From the NCBI GenBank assembly GCA_038501625.1, contig JAZAYU010000034.1, forward strand, positions 6,236,467 through 6,300,466: DNA of 64,000 nucleotides. The letters are read 5' to 3'. Position numbers and translations under genes: made by a program. Under the pieces are notes generated by a model. That model ran no database searches. It saw only the letters and a program-made list of their open reading frames with translations, and was not told the origin of the DNA. Shown here piece by piece: positions 1 through 11,919 of this stretch. The DNA is from Corbicula japonica. Taxonomy: Eukaryota > Mollusca > Bivalvia > Venerida > Cyrenidae. How positions within the stretch are numbered: position 1 is the first letter of the stretch; each line of letters opens with the position of its first letter.

Positions 1-53
1 AATTATCACTAAGGTAAGAGCAAAATTAAGTTTTAACTGGTGTTTTTATACAG

Positions 54-669
54 ACAAGCGACACCACGGTGACAGCAGCATTTGATTCGACTACGCCGAC
101 GAGTTTGACCAATCAGTTAGTATATATTAAAGGTCAGCTGGTCCGAATGATCGACAACTGTACGGTTAAAGACGATTCAACCTGTCATTATGGATATTGC
201 TGCACAAAGAAGGTTCTTATATTTATATATTTCACGCACAGTTTCAAACAAAAAATGGAACGCGAAGTAAAAATGTAAAATGTAAGAAAATACCTTAAGG
301 AATACATTCACGTGACGGATAGTGTACCGGATAAAACCAGCCATGTTATTTTTAACGCCAGAACTACTCGGAATCCTTTTGAAACACATTATTAGCATGT
401 AAACCTATTGCTATGCGTCACGTTTATATTTAGTATGCACTACACGTATATCAAAACTGCATGTGCTTAACATATTTCTTCTCCAACATGTTTCCTACTT
501 TCAGTATATGACATACAACTCTGGTTACACCGGAGACAAACCTGTTTATCAGTTGGAGTGTATGCCATTACGACAAACCGGTGAATTCTGCTACTTCGAC
601 ACACCGGAACAGTTCTGTCCGTGTGCAACACGGTGTCACACAAATGGATTTTATGGAACTTGCCTATGA
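54..669 (+). CDS. Astakine/prokineticin-like secreted cysteine-rich protein, copy 1 (5' partial)
   Basis: Two exons are visible, 54-212 and 505-669 (stop TGA 667-669); the signal-peptide exon lies off the left edge. The mature region has ten cysteines spaced NC, TC, YCC, EC, FC, CPC, RC, TC, which is the disulfide pattern of prokineticins, arthropod astakines and the colipase fold. Family members act as secreted signals; astakines act on haemocyte formation. A role here is inference. Exon 3 follows a clean tttcag acceptor and both junctions are phase 0, as in the paralogue at 2140-3096. The exon 2 donor reads AAG|GTTCTT, which is weak but lies exactly where the paralogue splices. The other possibility is an unrelated ten-cysteine toxin-like or protease-inhibitor fold. 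Confidence 0.6.
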
Positions 670-740
670 TCTACGTTATATTTATATGATTATAAATGTC
701 GAATATTCTTTTGAACTATTGTATTTTCTGAAGTCAACAC

Positions 741-746
741 AATAAA
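741..746 (+). promoter_or_regulatory. Polyadenylation signal of astakine-like copy 1
   Basis: An AATAAA hexamer lies 72 bases after the stop codon of the first ten-cysteine gene, in AT-rich sequence. This suits a short 3' UTR. Confidence 0.5.
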
Positions 747-1237
747 ATCGTTTATAAATGACAAATGATTTGAGCAATTTGATATACATTATTTGAATAG
801 TGAACTGGTGTTCATCTACGTCCGGATTTTGTAAAATGCTTAAAATTATGTTCCCCGCCTCAGGAGTAATGTTTCACTCATTTATTCAGTGCTTGTATTT
901 GTGCTGTACACTTGGCACGTTAAAGATCAAGGGTTTCTCTTCGTTAAGAGATAAAGTATCTCACCCTGATTCCTGTATCTAAAACCGCTCACACCCATAA
1001 ATGCAATTCGTAGGAAGTGAGGCAAAACGTATAACTTTGAACTATGCCACAGCCTTATTTAGCCATTTTAATACCGACGAACAACTATGGGATTATGGTA
1101 CGAGCATCTATGGGTATTCTGCTAAGAATCTTGTAAATTTCATTCACGACACCAAAGCAGGTGGTGGATTGTTTCCTGTATCGGATCTCTAAACTACTTT
1201 TAATATAAATCGAATCATATTTGTTTCATTCTTCCAG

Positions 1238-1370
1238 TATATAAGTGGGATAACGTTGGAGACGGACCTACGAATTAGCTGGACTGTTAATGTATGCGAA
1301 TTCGGGAAACGGGGTATTTCTCATAGTCCGACTCATCGGAATATCTCTGTCCTTGTGCAACACGGTGTCT
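1238..1370 (+). pseudogene. Decayed exon 3 of a third astakine-like copy
   Basis: The stretch follows a cttccag acceptor-like site and aligns along its length with exon 3 of copy 1 (505-640). Shared blocks include GGAGAC..CCT, AG.TGGA.TGT, and near the end a run containing TGTGCAACACGGTGTC. The reading frame is broken by substitutions and indels, and no intact exon 1 or 2 was found nearby. It is a relic of a tandem duplication between the two intact copies. Confidence 0.7.
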
Positions 1371-1765
1371 TACGATATTTTTTAAATATATAGTTTTGAA
1401 AACTCTCGCTAAAGTTAATGTGTAAGACAGAATTACTGAAAAGCCCTGGGTCATTCAAATAAGTTCATTTTTGAACATAGGACTATCCCCTGTCCACGTG
1501 TTCGTACTGACTTAAATTCTTTGAGTTCTTATCGACATATGTCTATGTCAGCGTCGCAGTTTTTATCGGTCGGACATTTTCTTCCTATAGGAAAAAAAAA
1601 TACTGGTGGAGTCGCACAGTGCGCGTGCGTGTGTCTCAGATCTGCACGTTCTTGTCCTTCCCTTTTTGGGACGAATGTTTAACCTGTCGCGCAATGCGCA
1701 GTTAGATTATCGTTGCGCTTTAGTATTGTTCCCTTTGTACAGACAAACAGTTGGGATTTTCATAC

Positions 1766-1875
1766 TCTTGAGAACTAGACTGTGTCCTCAGGACACTGAG
1801 GCTCCCACTGCTGCACCAAATTTGTGACAAAGTTCTTTATCAGGTATAAACAAAATGACAAGTAAATGAGAAGTT
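1766..1875. repeat. Fragment of the GTGTCC-hairpin composite repeat family (left end)
   Basis: It carries the left-end palindrome GTGTCCTCAGGACAC followed by a 'gctcccactgctgc' segment, also found at 59412 and in variant form at 39672. Only the left end is present, with no tandem array. The rest of 750-2139 outside this and the exon relic shows nothing I can name. Confidence 0.55.
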
Positions 1876-2139
1876 ATTGCCTCACAATTTTATGACTTAC
1901 TTAAGTGAATACTGACGAAATCGTTTATAATACTTCACAAAAATGTGGATGGCGAAATTTATTTTAATGTAAAACTGAAATGAAAACGTTTACAAATCTT
2001 TTTTTATTAATACGGTAGTTAGAAATATACTCATGTACAGTGTTCTAACATAGTTCCGTTCTTATCGCAGAATTCAGCATATGGCCATATTCAGGTTTAC
2101 ATATATATTTAACTATCGCATTGTTTTCTTGTATAAAAC

Positions 2140-3096
2140 ATGAATATTAAATTTGCATTGTGCGTTGTACTTGCATGCGTGGTTAGTATTTTCATTTAAT
2201 TTCTATTAAACTTGAACATATGCTTTTGTTGTCGTTTTTTTTGTATCGTACGTAATAAATACATTTTTACTGTTCATTTCGAATCAACAATTTAAAAAGT
2301 GGCTAAATAAGCAATGCAGTATTTGTTGTTTTCACTTAGGTGTCCATTGCAGCCGAGTTGGTTACTATAGATGGAACCTTGGTTCGCGTGATTGACAACT
2401 GCACGGTTGGTAAGGATGACACGTGTCCAGCAGGCCAGTGCTGTACTAAGGACGTATGTATTAGACGCGTGTCAAAAGTAGCAGTCTACACTCCTTTCTG
2501 GAGAAGCCAATTTTTATTATTTTTACGGTAACATGCAATTGGTTTGTTCAAGCTGATTTATTTGTTGTTTTTCCAAATGTAGGTTTTAACAGTACTTATT
2601 TCAAACGATACTTATATGTTGTGATATAACAGGTATTTGAGAGGATGCGGAAACAAGCTACCAAATGATAGCTTTTATTAATTCTTCTCCCCATAGTAAT
2701 GATATAAATATTGTGGTGAAGATCAATCAATAATAACAATGTCACAGAAGTCAAATCTAACAAAATGTTAGAATCTGACAGCGTAGCAAATGCAAACAAT
2801 ATTTCGAATCTAATTTGAATTGAATACGTTGAACTCAGTGATAAGAGTGGACATTTTCCAAATGCTACTTTTACTTGCGGCAAACACGTAGATAAAACTC
2901 GTTTTTTTTTCATTTTTAGGGTTTGATGTATATACCCGAGTATACAGGACCTAGACCTAGCTACGTTATCAGGTGCAGTCCATACCGCCAGAGCGGGGAA
3001 TCATGCTACGAGTACGAAGGGATCTGCCCATGCGATCCCTCCGCGTCACTAACATGCGTCAAAGGAGGAGGGGGCTTCATGGGTCATTGCCAATAA
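2140..3096 (+). CDS. Astakine/prokineticin-like secreted cysteine-rich protein, copy 2 (complete)
   Basis: Three exons, 2140-2181, 2340-2453 and 2920-3096, join in phase 0 into 110 residues. Residues 1-19 form a hydrophobic signal peptide (MNIKFALCVVLACVVSIAA). The mature part has ten cysteines: NC, TC, QCC, RC, SC, CPC, TC, HC, matching the prokineticin/astakine (colipase-like) pattern. Donors are GTTAGT and GTATGT; acceptors are cacttag and tttttag. The start is the first ATG before a signal sequence. It shares its core (LVRVIDNCTV) and intron positions with copy 1, so the two are tandem duplicates. Known relatives are secreted cytokine-like regulators; whether this one acts on haemocytes cannot be told from sequence. 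Confidence 0.68.
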
Positions 3097-3589
3097 TTGA
3101 AAAAATGAGTTTGTGAATGTTTTTCATGTTTACTCGTATATATGAATGAAATATGATTATTTGTCGAACATGATCCGATCCGTTTTTATCATACACCCTG
3201 TCACACATAAAATGACGATTAGTAATAATTATGTTAGCAAGTATCTGGCCAGTAGCCAAGGCAACAGTTTTTGTAGTTATGAGCCTCTAAATTATAATGA
3301 CGAAAAAAATGCAAAAAGTACAAAAACAAGCAAATTCGTTGAATTCATATCCCCTGCCGAATAAGGCAAATAACACTTGATGTTCCGCGGAACACGTGTT
3401 GCATGCTTGCAATTGTGGTTATATGTTTTATCAAATATGATAAAAATATGTATTTTAAGTTACATCGCCTTACTTCCAAATTACTGATTCCATTATAATT
3501 GATGAAAATCATCAAATGGGGCATAACTAAAAACATAGTGAAACGGGAGTTATCATTCTTTTTTGTCAAAAATGGATTCATTCTTCCAT

Positions 3590-4470
3590 ATGATGTATTG
3601 AAAGTATTAAGTTAATAAGGACAAGTACTTGTTAAGTTATGGGCAATATTAAGTTTCATATTAAAGACCCAGATGGCTTTGTTCATGAAATGAAATGATA
3701 TATTCCAAGTATCAAGTTAATAGTACAAGAACTTTCAAAGTAATAGGCAACATTAAGTTTCATATTTCATTTGAAAGGGGCATAACTCAAAAAAACAAAG
3801 TTAGTTATGGTTCTTGTGCACTGCACATCCTCTCATTACCCTTCATCAACATTCCAAGTTACATTTATTTCCCTTTAATAGTTTTAAAGATAAATGGCTG
3901 CACATATTTTTTCATAAAAGAAAGGGCATTAACTCTGAAGAAAATTGACTGATCCAAAAATACTTAAAGGGCATCATCACTGTATGTTAGTTCATAATTG
4001 TTTCAAGTTTCATGAACTTTTACAAACTATTTATGGAGAAACGGCTGCAGATGGATTTTTTTCCCAATTATTTAAGCCAAAAAAGGGCAATAACTCAGAG
4101 TAAAATTGAATCAAAAACAAGTTGAATGGCATCATCACGGCATGTTAGTTCATCTTTGTTTACAAGTCTCATGAAATTCTCCCAGTTAGTTACCAAGAAA
4201 TGGCAGCAGGCAGAATTTTTTTTAAATAATATAAAAGGCATTAACTATGATGAAAATTAACTGGAAAAAAACACTTGATGGACATCATCACAGACTCCAC
4301 AGTACATTGGTTCATACTTGTTCCAAGTACATGAAATTCTACCAGCTAGTTACAAAGAAATGGCTGCAGATGGAAAAGTGCTACACACAGAAAGACGGAC
4401 TGACAGAAATGCCATTTCAATTTTCCCCTCCTATTTCATTGGTGGGAGATAATTACTTCATGCCGGGGAT
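3590..4470. repeat. Degenerate composite repeat with about 160-bp units
   Basis: Roughly five diverged units are visible, each with 'ggcataactc', 'gggcatcatcac', 'gttagttcat' and 'tgaaat/tgaact' blocks, clearest from 3926 to 4370. The right end has the 'agacggactgacag' motif and 'tggtgggagataat' that close other composite repeats in this window. The intervals 3097-3589 and 4480-4770 hold nothing I recognise. Confidence 0.5.
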
Positions 4471-4774
4471 AATGGGACCTCAAAAACTTGCTATTGTATT
4501 TGTAAACAATGAAAATGCAAAAAAAAACATCAGAAAATAATATGGACAAATAAATATTGATCCTGGTACATCAACTGGGGAAATAATGGTGAACAAGGGT
4601 TTTATATGTGAAAAGCTGCAGAATTGATTCTGTTATCTGTTATGTACTGAAGTCATAGCCCAATTGTTCAGCTTTTCCATAATACCTTGTTTTTGGGTTA
4701 ATTTTCGAGCACGGGGAGTAACTCATACAGGACTGCAAAACTGTTTGAAACGTTTATAGTAATGTCTTGGATAC

Positions 4775-4920
4775 AAGGGACCAGGATCATAAAATTAATA
4801 TTGTGGAACAGTCTCAAATCTCAAGAATCTGATTGGCTGAAATGGCAACTAGTGGCCAATTAGCCAATCAGATGCTTGAGATTTGAGACTGGTCTCCAAA
4901 TTTAGTTTTATGATCTTGAG
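4775..4920. mobile_element. P2-family palindromic MITE
   Basis: A near-palindrome of about 146 bp with arms containing 'gtctcaaatctcaag.atct' and the inner CCAATCAGATGCTTGAG motif. It is one of about ten copies of the same element here. The outer ends read '.. atcataaaa' and 'ttttatgatc'. No coding capacity. Confidence 0.75.
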
Positions 4921-5062
4921 CAGAAGCTGTAAACTTTAACCTGACACTGGCACAGAAGACAGCTTTATATAATCTAATGTACTGATTTTCAGAAATATTA
5001 CAAAACATTTAAGAACAGTTTAATACAATATAAAGGGAAAATCATTTCAGCTCTTTAATTAA

Positions 5063-8000
5063 AACAAGAGGGCCATGATGGCCCTATATTGCTCACCTGA
5101 GTACAAAAGTACTCTCAGCTTTACCCAAGGGCCTTCATTTTAACAATGTTGGTAAAGGTTCTCTTCACAATACTCAAAACAAAATATCTAAGGTCTAGTC
5201 GCATTAGTTTCAGAGAAAAATGATTATTTATGTTTTCCTATATAAATCAATGTAAATAAGAGAACCCTGGGGCGTGGCCAATTTTGGCCCAGGGGACATA
5301 ATTTGAACAAACTTGGTAAGTATCCACTAGACAATGCTACATACCAAATATCTAAGCTTAAGGCATTGAGGTTTCCAGTAAGAAGATTTTTAAAAATTGC
5401 CTTTTTACATATTAAGGGCCCCTGGGGCAGGGCCAATATTGACCCCAGGGCCAACATTTAAACAATGTTGGTAAAGGGTCTCTTCACAATACTCAACACC
5501 AAATATCTAAGGTCTAGTCCTATTAGTTTTGGATAAAAATGATTTTTCATGCTTTCCTATATAAATAAATGTAAACTAAGAGAACCCTGGGGTGTCGCCA
5601 ATTTCGGCCCAGGGGACATAATTTGAACAAACTTGGTAGACATCCACTAGACAATGCTACATACCAAATATGTAAGCTTAAGGCATTGAGGTTTCCAGTA
5701 GGAAGATTTTTAAAGTTTTCCTTTTTTACATATTTAGGGCCCCCAGGACAGGGCCAATTTTGACCCCAGGGCCAACATTTAAACAATGTGGGTAAAGGGT
5801 CTCTTCACAAAACTCAAACCAAATATCTAAGGTCTAGTCCTATTAGTTTCGGAGAAAAAATGATTTTCCATGTTTTTCCTATATAACTGTATGTAAACCA
5901 AGAGAACCCTAGGGCGTGGCAGATTTTGGCCCAGGGGACATAATTTGAACAAATTTAGTAGACATCCATTAGACAATGCTACTTACAAAATATCTAAGCT
6001 GTACACATTGTGGTTTCTGAGAAGAAGCTTTTTAAAGATTTCCTATATAAGTCTATGTAAAATGAAGTGACCCCTGGGGCAGGGCCAATTTTGACCCCAG
6101 GGAAATAATTTGAACAATCTTTGTAGAGTTCCACTAGAGGGTACTAAATGCCAAATATCTAAGCTCTAGGCCTTGTGGTTTCAGACAAGAAGATTTTTAA
6201 AGTTTTTCCTATATAAGTCTATATAAAATGAAGTGACCCATGGGGCGGGGCCAATTTTGACCCCAGGGAAATAATTTGAACAATCTGTGTAGAGTACCAC
6301 TAGAGGATGCTTAATGCCAAATATCTAAGCTCTAGGCCTTGTGGTTTCAGACAAGAAGATTTTTAAAGTTTTTCCTATATAAGTCTATATAAAATGAAGT
6401 GACCCCTGGGGCGGGGCCAATTTTGACCCCAGGGAAATAATTTGAACAATCTTTGTAGAGTTCCACTAGAGGGTGCTAAATGCCAAATATCTAAGCTCTA
6501 GGCCTTGTGGTTTCAGACAAGAAGATTTTTAAAGTTTTTCCTATATAAGTCTATGTAAAATGAAGTGACCCCTGGGGCAGGGCCAATTTTGACCCCAGGG
6601 AAATAATTTGAACAAAATTTGTAGAGTTCCACTAGAGGGTGCTAAATGCCAAATATCTAAGCTCTAGGCCTTGTGGTTTCAGACAAGAAGATTTTTAAAG
6701 TTTTTCCTATATAAGTCTATGTAAAATGAAGTGACCCCTGGGGCGGGGCCAATTTTGACCCCAGGGAAATAATTTGAACAATCTTTGTAGAGTTCCACTA
6801 GAGGATGCTAAATGCCAAATATCTAAGCTCTAGGCCTTGTGGTTTCAGACAAGAAGATTTTTAAAGTTTTTCCTATATAAGTCTATGTAAAATGAAGTGA
6901 CCCCTGGGGCGGGGCCAATTTTGACCCCAGGGAAATAATTTGAACAATCTTTGTAGAGTTCCACTAGAGGGTGCTAAATGCCAAATATCTAAGCTCTAGG
7001 CCTTGTGGTTTCAGACAAGAAGATTTTTAAAGTTTTTCCTATATAAGTCTATATAAAATGAAGTGACCTCTGGGGCGGGGCCGATTTTGACCCCAGGGAA
7101 ATAATTTGAACAATCTGTGTAGAGTACCACTAGAGGATGCTTAATGCCAAATATCTAAGCTCTAGGCCTTGTGGTTTCAGACAAGAAGATTTTTAAAGTT
7201 TTTCCTATATAAGTCTATGTAAAATGAAGTGACCCCTGGGGCGGGGCCAATTTTGACCCCAGGGAAATAATTTGAACAATCTTTGTAGAGTTCCACTAGA
7301 GGGTGCTAAATGCCAAATATCTAAGCTCTAGGCCTTGTGGTTTCAGACAAGAAGATTTTTAAAGTTTTTCTACAAGTCTATATAAAATGAAGTGACCCCT
7401 GGGGCGGGGCCAATTTTGATCCCAGAGAAATAATTTGAACAATCTTTGTAGAGTTCCACTAGAGGGTGCTAAAGGCCAAATATCTAAGCCTTAGGTCTTG
7501 TGGTTTCAGACAAGAAGATTTTTAAAGTTTTTCCTATATAAGTCTATATAAAATGAAGTGACCCCTGGGGCGGGGCCAATTTTGACCCCAGGGAAATAAT
7601 TTGAACAATCTGTGTAGAGTTCCACTAGAGGATGCTTAATGCCAAATATCTAAGCTCTAGGCCTTGTGGTTTCAGACAAGAAGATTTTTAAAGGTTTTCC
7701 TATGTAAGTCTATATAAAATGAAGTGACCCCTGGGGCGGGGCCAATTTTGACCCCAGGGAAATAATTTGAACAATCTTTGTAGAGTTCCACTAGAGGATG
7801 CTAAATGCCAAATACCTAAGCTCTAGGCCTTGTGGTTTCAGACAAGAAGATTTTTAAAGTTTTTCCTATATAAGTCTATGTAAAATGAAGTGACCCATGG
7901 GGCGGGGCCAATTTTGACCCCAGGGAAATAATTTGAACAATCTTTGTAGAGTTCCACTAGAGGGTGCTAAATGCCAAATATCTAAGCTCTAGGCCTTGTG

Positions 8001-9242
8001 GTTTCAGACAAGAAGATTTTTAAAGTTTTTCCTATATAAGTCTATATAAAATGAAGTGACCCCTGGGGTGGGGCCAATTTTGACCCCAGGGAAATAATTT
8101 GAACAATCTTTGTAGAGTTCCACTAGAGGGTGCTAAATGCCAAATATCTAAGCTCTAGGCCTTGTGGTTTCAGACAAGAAGATTTTTAAAGTTTTTCCTA
8201 TATAAGTCTATGTAAAATGAAGTGACCCCTGGGGCGGGGCCAATTTTGACCCCAGGGAAATAATTTGAACAATCTTTGTAGAGTTCCACTAGAGGGTGCT
8301 AAATGCCAAATATCTAAGCTCTAGGCCGTGTGGTTTCAGACAAGAAGATTTTTAAAGTTTTTCCTATATAAGTCTATATAAAATGAAGTGACCCCTGGGG
8401 CGGGGCCGATTTTGACCCCAGGGAAATAATTTGAACAATCTTTGTAGAGTTCCACTAGAGGGTGCTAAATGCCAAATATCTTAGCTCTAGGCCTTGTGGT
8501 TTCAGACAAGAAGATTTTTAAAGTTTTTCCTATATAAGTCTATATAAAATGAAGTGACCCCTGGGGCAGGGCCAATTTTGACCCCAGGGAAATAATTTGA
8601 ACAATCTTTGTAGAGTTCCACTAGAGGGTGCTAAATGCCAAATATCTAAGCTCTAGGCCTTGTGGTTTCAGACAAGAAGATTTTTAAAGTTTTTCCTATA
8701 TAAGTCTATGTAAAATGAAGTGACCCCTGGGGCGGGGCCAATTTTGACCCGAGGGAAATAATTTTAACAATCTTTGTTGAGTTCCAGTAGATGATGCTAA
8801 ATGCCAAATATCTAAGCTCTAGGCCTTGTGGTTTCAGACAAGAAGATTTTTAAAGTTTTTCCTATATAAGTCTATATAAAATGAAGTGATCCTGGGGAGG
8901 GGCCAATTTTGACCCCAGGGAAATAATTTGAACAATCTTTGTAGAGTTCAACTAGAGGGTGCTAAATGCCAAATATCTAAGCTCTAGGCCTTGTGGTTTC
9001 AGACAAGAAGATTTTTAAAATTTTTCCTTTCGGTTGCCATGGCAACCAGAGTTCTGCATGGAATTGATTTCTTTGAACAACTTTGGAAGAGCTTCATGCA
9101 AGGAACATCCGTGGCAAGTTTCATCAACTTTGGCCCAGGGGTTTAAGAGGAGATGTTGTTTAAAGCAAAAATTGACGACGCACGACGGACACAGGGCGAT
9201 CCTAAAAGCTCACCATGAGCACAAGTGCTCAGGTGAGCTAAT
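5063..9242 (+). repeat. Composite element A: hairpin ends with a 166-bp tandem array
   Basis: The left end is AACAAGAGGGCCATGATGGC, then a gagtac-aaaa-gtactc hairpin. The right end is a hairpin (CTCACC, TGAGCAC / GTGCTCA, GGTGAG) closing in GCTAA. GCTCACCTGAG lies near both ends in inverted orientation. Between them sit two long units of about 315 bp (5260-5890), then about 18 head-to-tail copies of a 166-bp unit (about 6060-9025) with the block 'aatgaagtgacccctggggc'. The plan resembles bivalve pearl-type and Helentron-associated elements (family knowledge); the assignment is inference. No protein is encoded; open frames inside the array are repeat artefacts. Confidence 0.75.
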
Positions 9243-9334
9243 AAAATAACAAAACAAATTAACATTTTTGGCACAACCATATCTTGGCAGTATATAATAC
9301 AAAACTATCAAACAGAAGTAATATTTTGAGTCCC

Positions 9335-9447
9335 TTAATCCTTTGCTCCATAAACGGGTTGAATAACCTGTGAGACAGTGCAGATCCAGATCAGCCAGCA
9401 CATCCATGCCATCTGATCTGGCTCTGCAATAATTGCTTCTTTGTAAG
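9335..9447. mobile_element. Half copy of the P1-family palindrome between the twin arrays
   Basis: The 205-bp gap between composite elements A and B includes 'agatccagatcagccagcac' and a matching inverted 'atctgatctgg', the core of P1. Its right side is cut by the start of element B, so B probably inserted into it. Confidence 0.55.
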
Positions 9448-11282
9448 AACAAGAGGGCCATGATGGCCCTATATCGCTCACCTGAGTACAAAAGTACTCT
9501 CAGCTTGTGGTTTCAGACAGGAAGATTTTTAAAGTTTTTCCTATACAAGTCTATATAAAATGAAGTGACCCCTGGGGCGGGGCCAATTTTGACCCCTGGG
9601 AAATAATTTAAACAATCTTTGTAGAGTTCTACTAGAGGATGCTAAATGCCAAATATCTAAGCTCTAGGCCTTGGGGTCTCAGACAAGAAGATTTTTAAAG
9701 TTTTTCCTATATAAGTCTATGTAAAATGAAGTGACCCCTGGGGCGGGCCAATTTTGACCCCAGGGAAATAATTTGAACAATCTTTGTAGAATTCCACTAG
9801 AGGTTGCTAAATGCCAAATATCTAAGCTCTAGGCCTTGTGGTTTCAGACAAGAAGATTTTTAAAGTTTTTCCTATATAAGTCTATGCAAAATGAAGTGAC
9901 CACTAGGGCGGGGCCAATTTTGACCCCAGGGAAATAATTTGAACAAACTGTGTAGAGTTCCACTAGAGGATGCTAAATGCCAAATACCTAAGCTCTAGGC
10001 CTTGTGGTTTCAGACAAGAAGATTTTTAAAGTTTTTCCTATATAAGTCTATGCAAAATGAAGTGACCCCTGGGGCGGGGCCAATTTTGACCCCAGGGAAA
10101 TAATTTGAACAATCTTTGTAGAGTTCCACTAGAGGATGCTAAATGCCAAATATCTAAGCTCTAGGCCTTGTGGTTTCAGACAAGAAGATTTTTTTTAAAG
10201 TTTTTCCTATATAAGTCTATGTCAAATGAAGTGACCCCTGGGGTGGGGCCAATTTTGACCCCAGGGAAATAATTTGAACAATCTTTGTAGAGTTCCACTA
10301 GAGGGTGCTAAGTGCCAAATATCTAAGCTCTAGGCCTTGTGTTTCCAGACAAGAAGATTTTTTAAGTTTTCCCTATACAAGTCTGTGCAAAATGAAGTGA
10401 CCCCTGGGGCGGGGCCAATTATGACCCCAGGGAAATAATTTGAACAATTTTTGTAGAGTTCCACTAGAGGATGCTAAATGCCAAATATCTAAGCTCTAGG
10501 CCTTGTGGTTTCAGACAAGAAGATTTTTAAAGTTTTTCCTATATAAGTCTATATAAAATGAAGTGACCCCTGGGGCGGGGCCAATTTTGACCCCAGGGAA
10601 ATAATTTGAACAATCTTTGTAGAGTTCCACTAGAGGGTGCTAAATGCCAAATATCTAAGCTCTAGGCCTTGTGGTTTCAGACAAGAAGATGTTTTAAGTT
10701 TTTCCTATATAAGTCTATGCAAAATGAAGTGACCCCTGGGGCGGGGCCAATTTTGACCCCAGGGAAATAATTTGAACAATCTTTGTAGAGTTCCACTAGA
10801 GGATGCTAAATGCCAAATATCTAAGCTCTAGGCCTTGTGGTTTCAGACAAGAAGATTTTTATAGTTTTTCCTATATTAGTCTATGTAAAATCAAGTGACC
10901 CCTGGGGCGGAGCCAATTTTGACCACAGGGCTATAATTTGAACAATCTTGGTAGAGGACCACTAGGTGATGCTACACAGCAAATATCAAAGTTCTAGGCC
11001 TTACGGTTTCAGAGAAGAAGATTTTTAAAAATTTCATGTTCAAAATCTATTTTTAACCTCTGTGACCTAGATAGGCAATGGACTGGAACCATTTGAACAA
11101 TTTTGGTAAAGCTTCATGCAAGTAACATTCCTTTCAAGTTTCAGCAAGATTGGCCCAGGAGTTCAGGAGAAGAAGTCGTTTGAAGAAAAAGTTGACGACG
11201 CACGCACGCACGCACACACGGACGACGGACATCAGGCGATCACAAAAGCTCACCATGAGCACTTCGTGCTCAGGTGAGCTAA
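9448..11282 (+). repeat. Composite element B: second copy with a 166-bp tandem array
   Basis: It has the same left end (AACAAGAGGGCCATGATGGC) and the same right hairpin (CTCACC, TGAGCAC / GTGCTCA, GGTGAG, GCTAA) as element A, in the same orientation and only 205 bp away. It holds about nine 166-bp units and lacks the 315-bp units. The last units (10900-11100) are more diverged. A 'gacgcacgcacgcacgcac' run precedes the right hairpin. Confidence 0.75.
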
Positions 11283-11919
11283 AAAACCAAATGATTCTTA
11301 ATAAAACATTGTAGAATCTGGCAGGAATGTGCCAGCTGATCCGGATCAAAACTGTTCAGCCATGGTATAACAACCATATCCCATGGAGTAAAGGATAAAG
11401 AATTAACTAAAAGAAATCTGAACACTTCTTTATAATCAAATGCAAAATTTGGCACAATCATAATGGCATGACTTAGTTGGAAAGAAAATCAAAATGCAAG
11501 ATAGAGTTATAGTACTTAGCATATAAACCCAGAAGTTAACTTGGTGGTGCAAATTTTAAAGCTATAGTTAAGTGAAAAAGGACATAACTCTGAAAATATA
11601 TTCGAAAAACTATTGGTTTTGTTAGAAAGTAGTAGACTCTTTATTATATCTAATTTATGTTCAATATCAATCTCTTAAGTAAAATTTACTATATAGGCAA
11701 AATGGAAAGTAGTTTTCAAAAAGAAAACAGGAATAAGGGGAATAACTGTTAAAATATATTTGAAAAAGTTCTGGGTCTGTTTTGGAAATGAAGTAGGTCA
11801 TGATGGGGGGTGGGGTGTGTATTTGTAAGTTTGATATGAATAACTTACATGAAGTTAAATTTATGGGTCAAGTGCATGAATAACTTTAACACAAACTCTA
11901 AGTGAACAAGATGCATAAC

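Noticed and set aside
5224..5786. Two similar - strand open frames of 77 and 79 codons
   Set aside because: They lie in the two 315-bp units of the tandem array and resemble each other only because the DNA is repeated; no start context, domain or splice support.
5063..11282. Regular repeats that might be read as a CRISPR-like array
   Set aside because: Units are contiguous 166-bp direct repeats with no unique spacers, in eukaryotic DNA.
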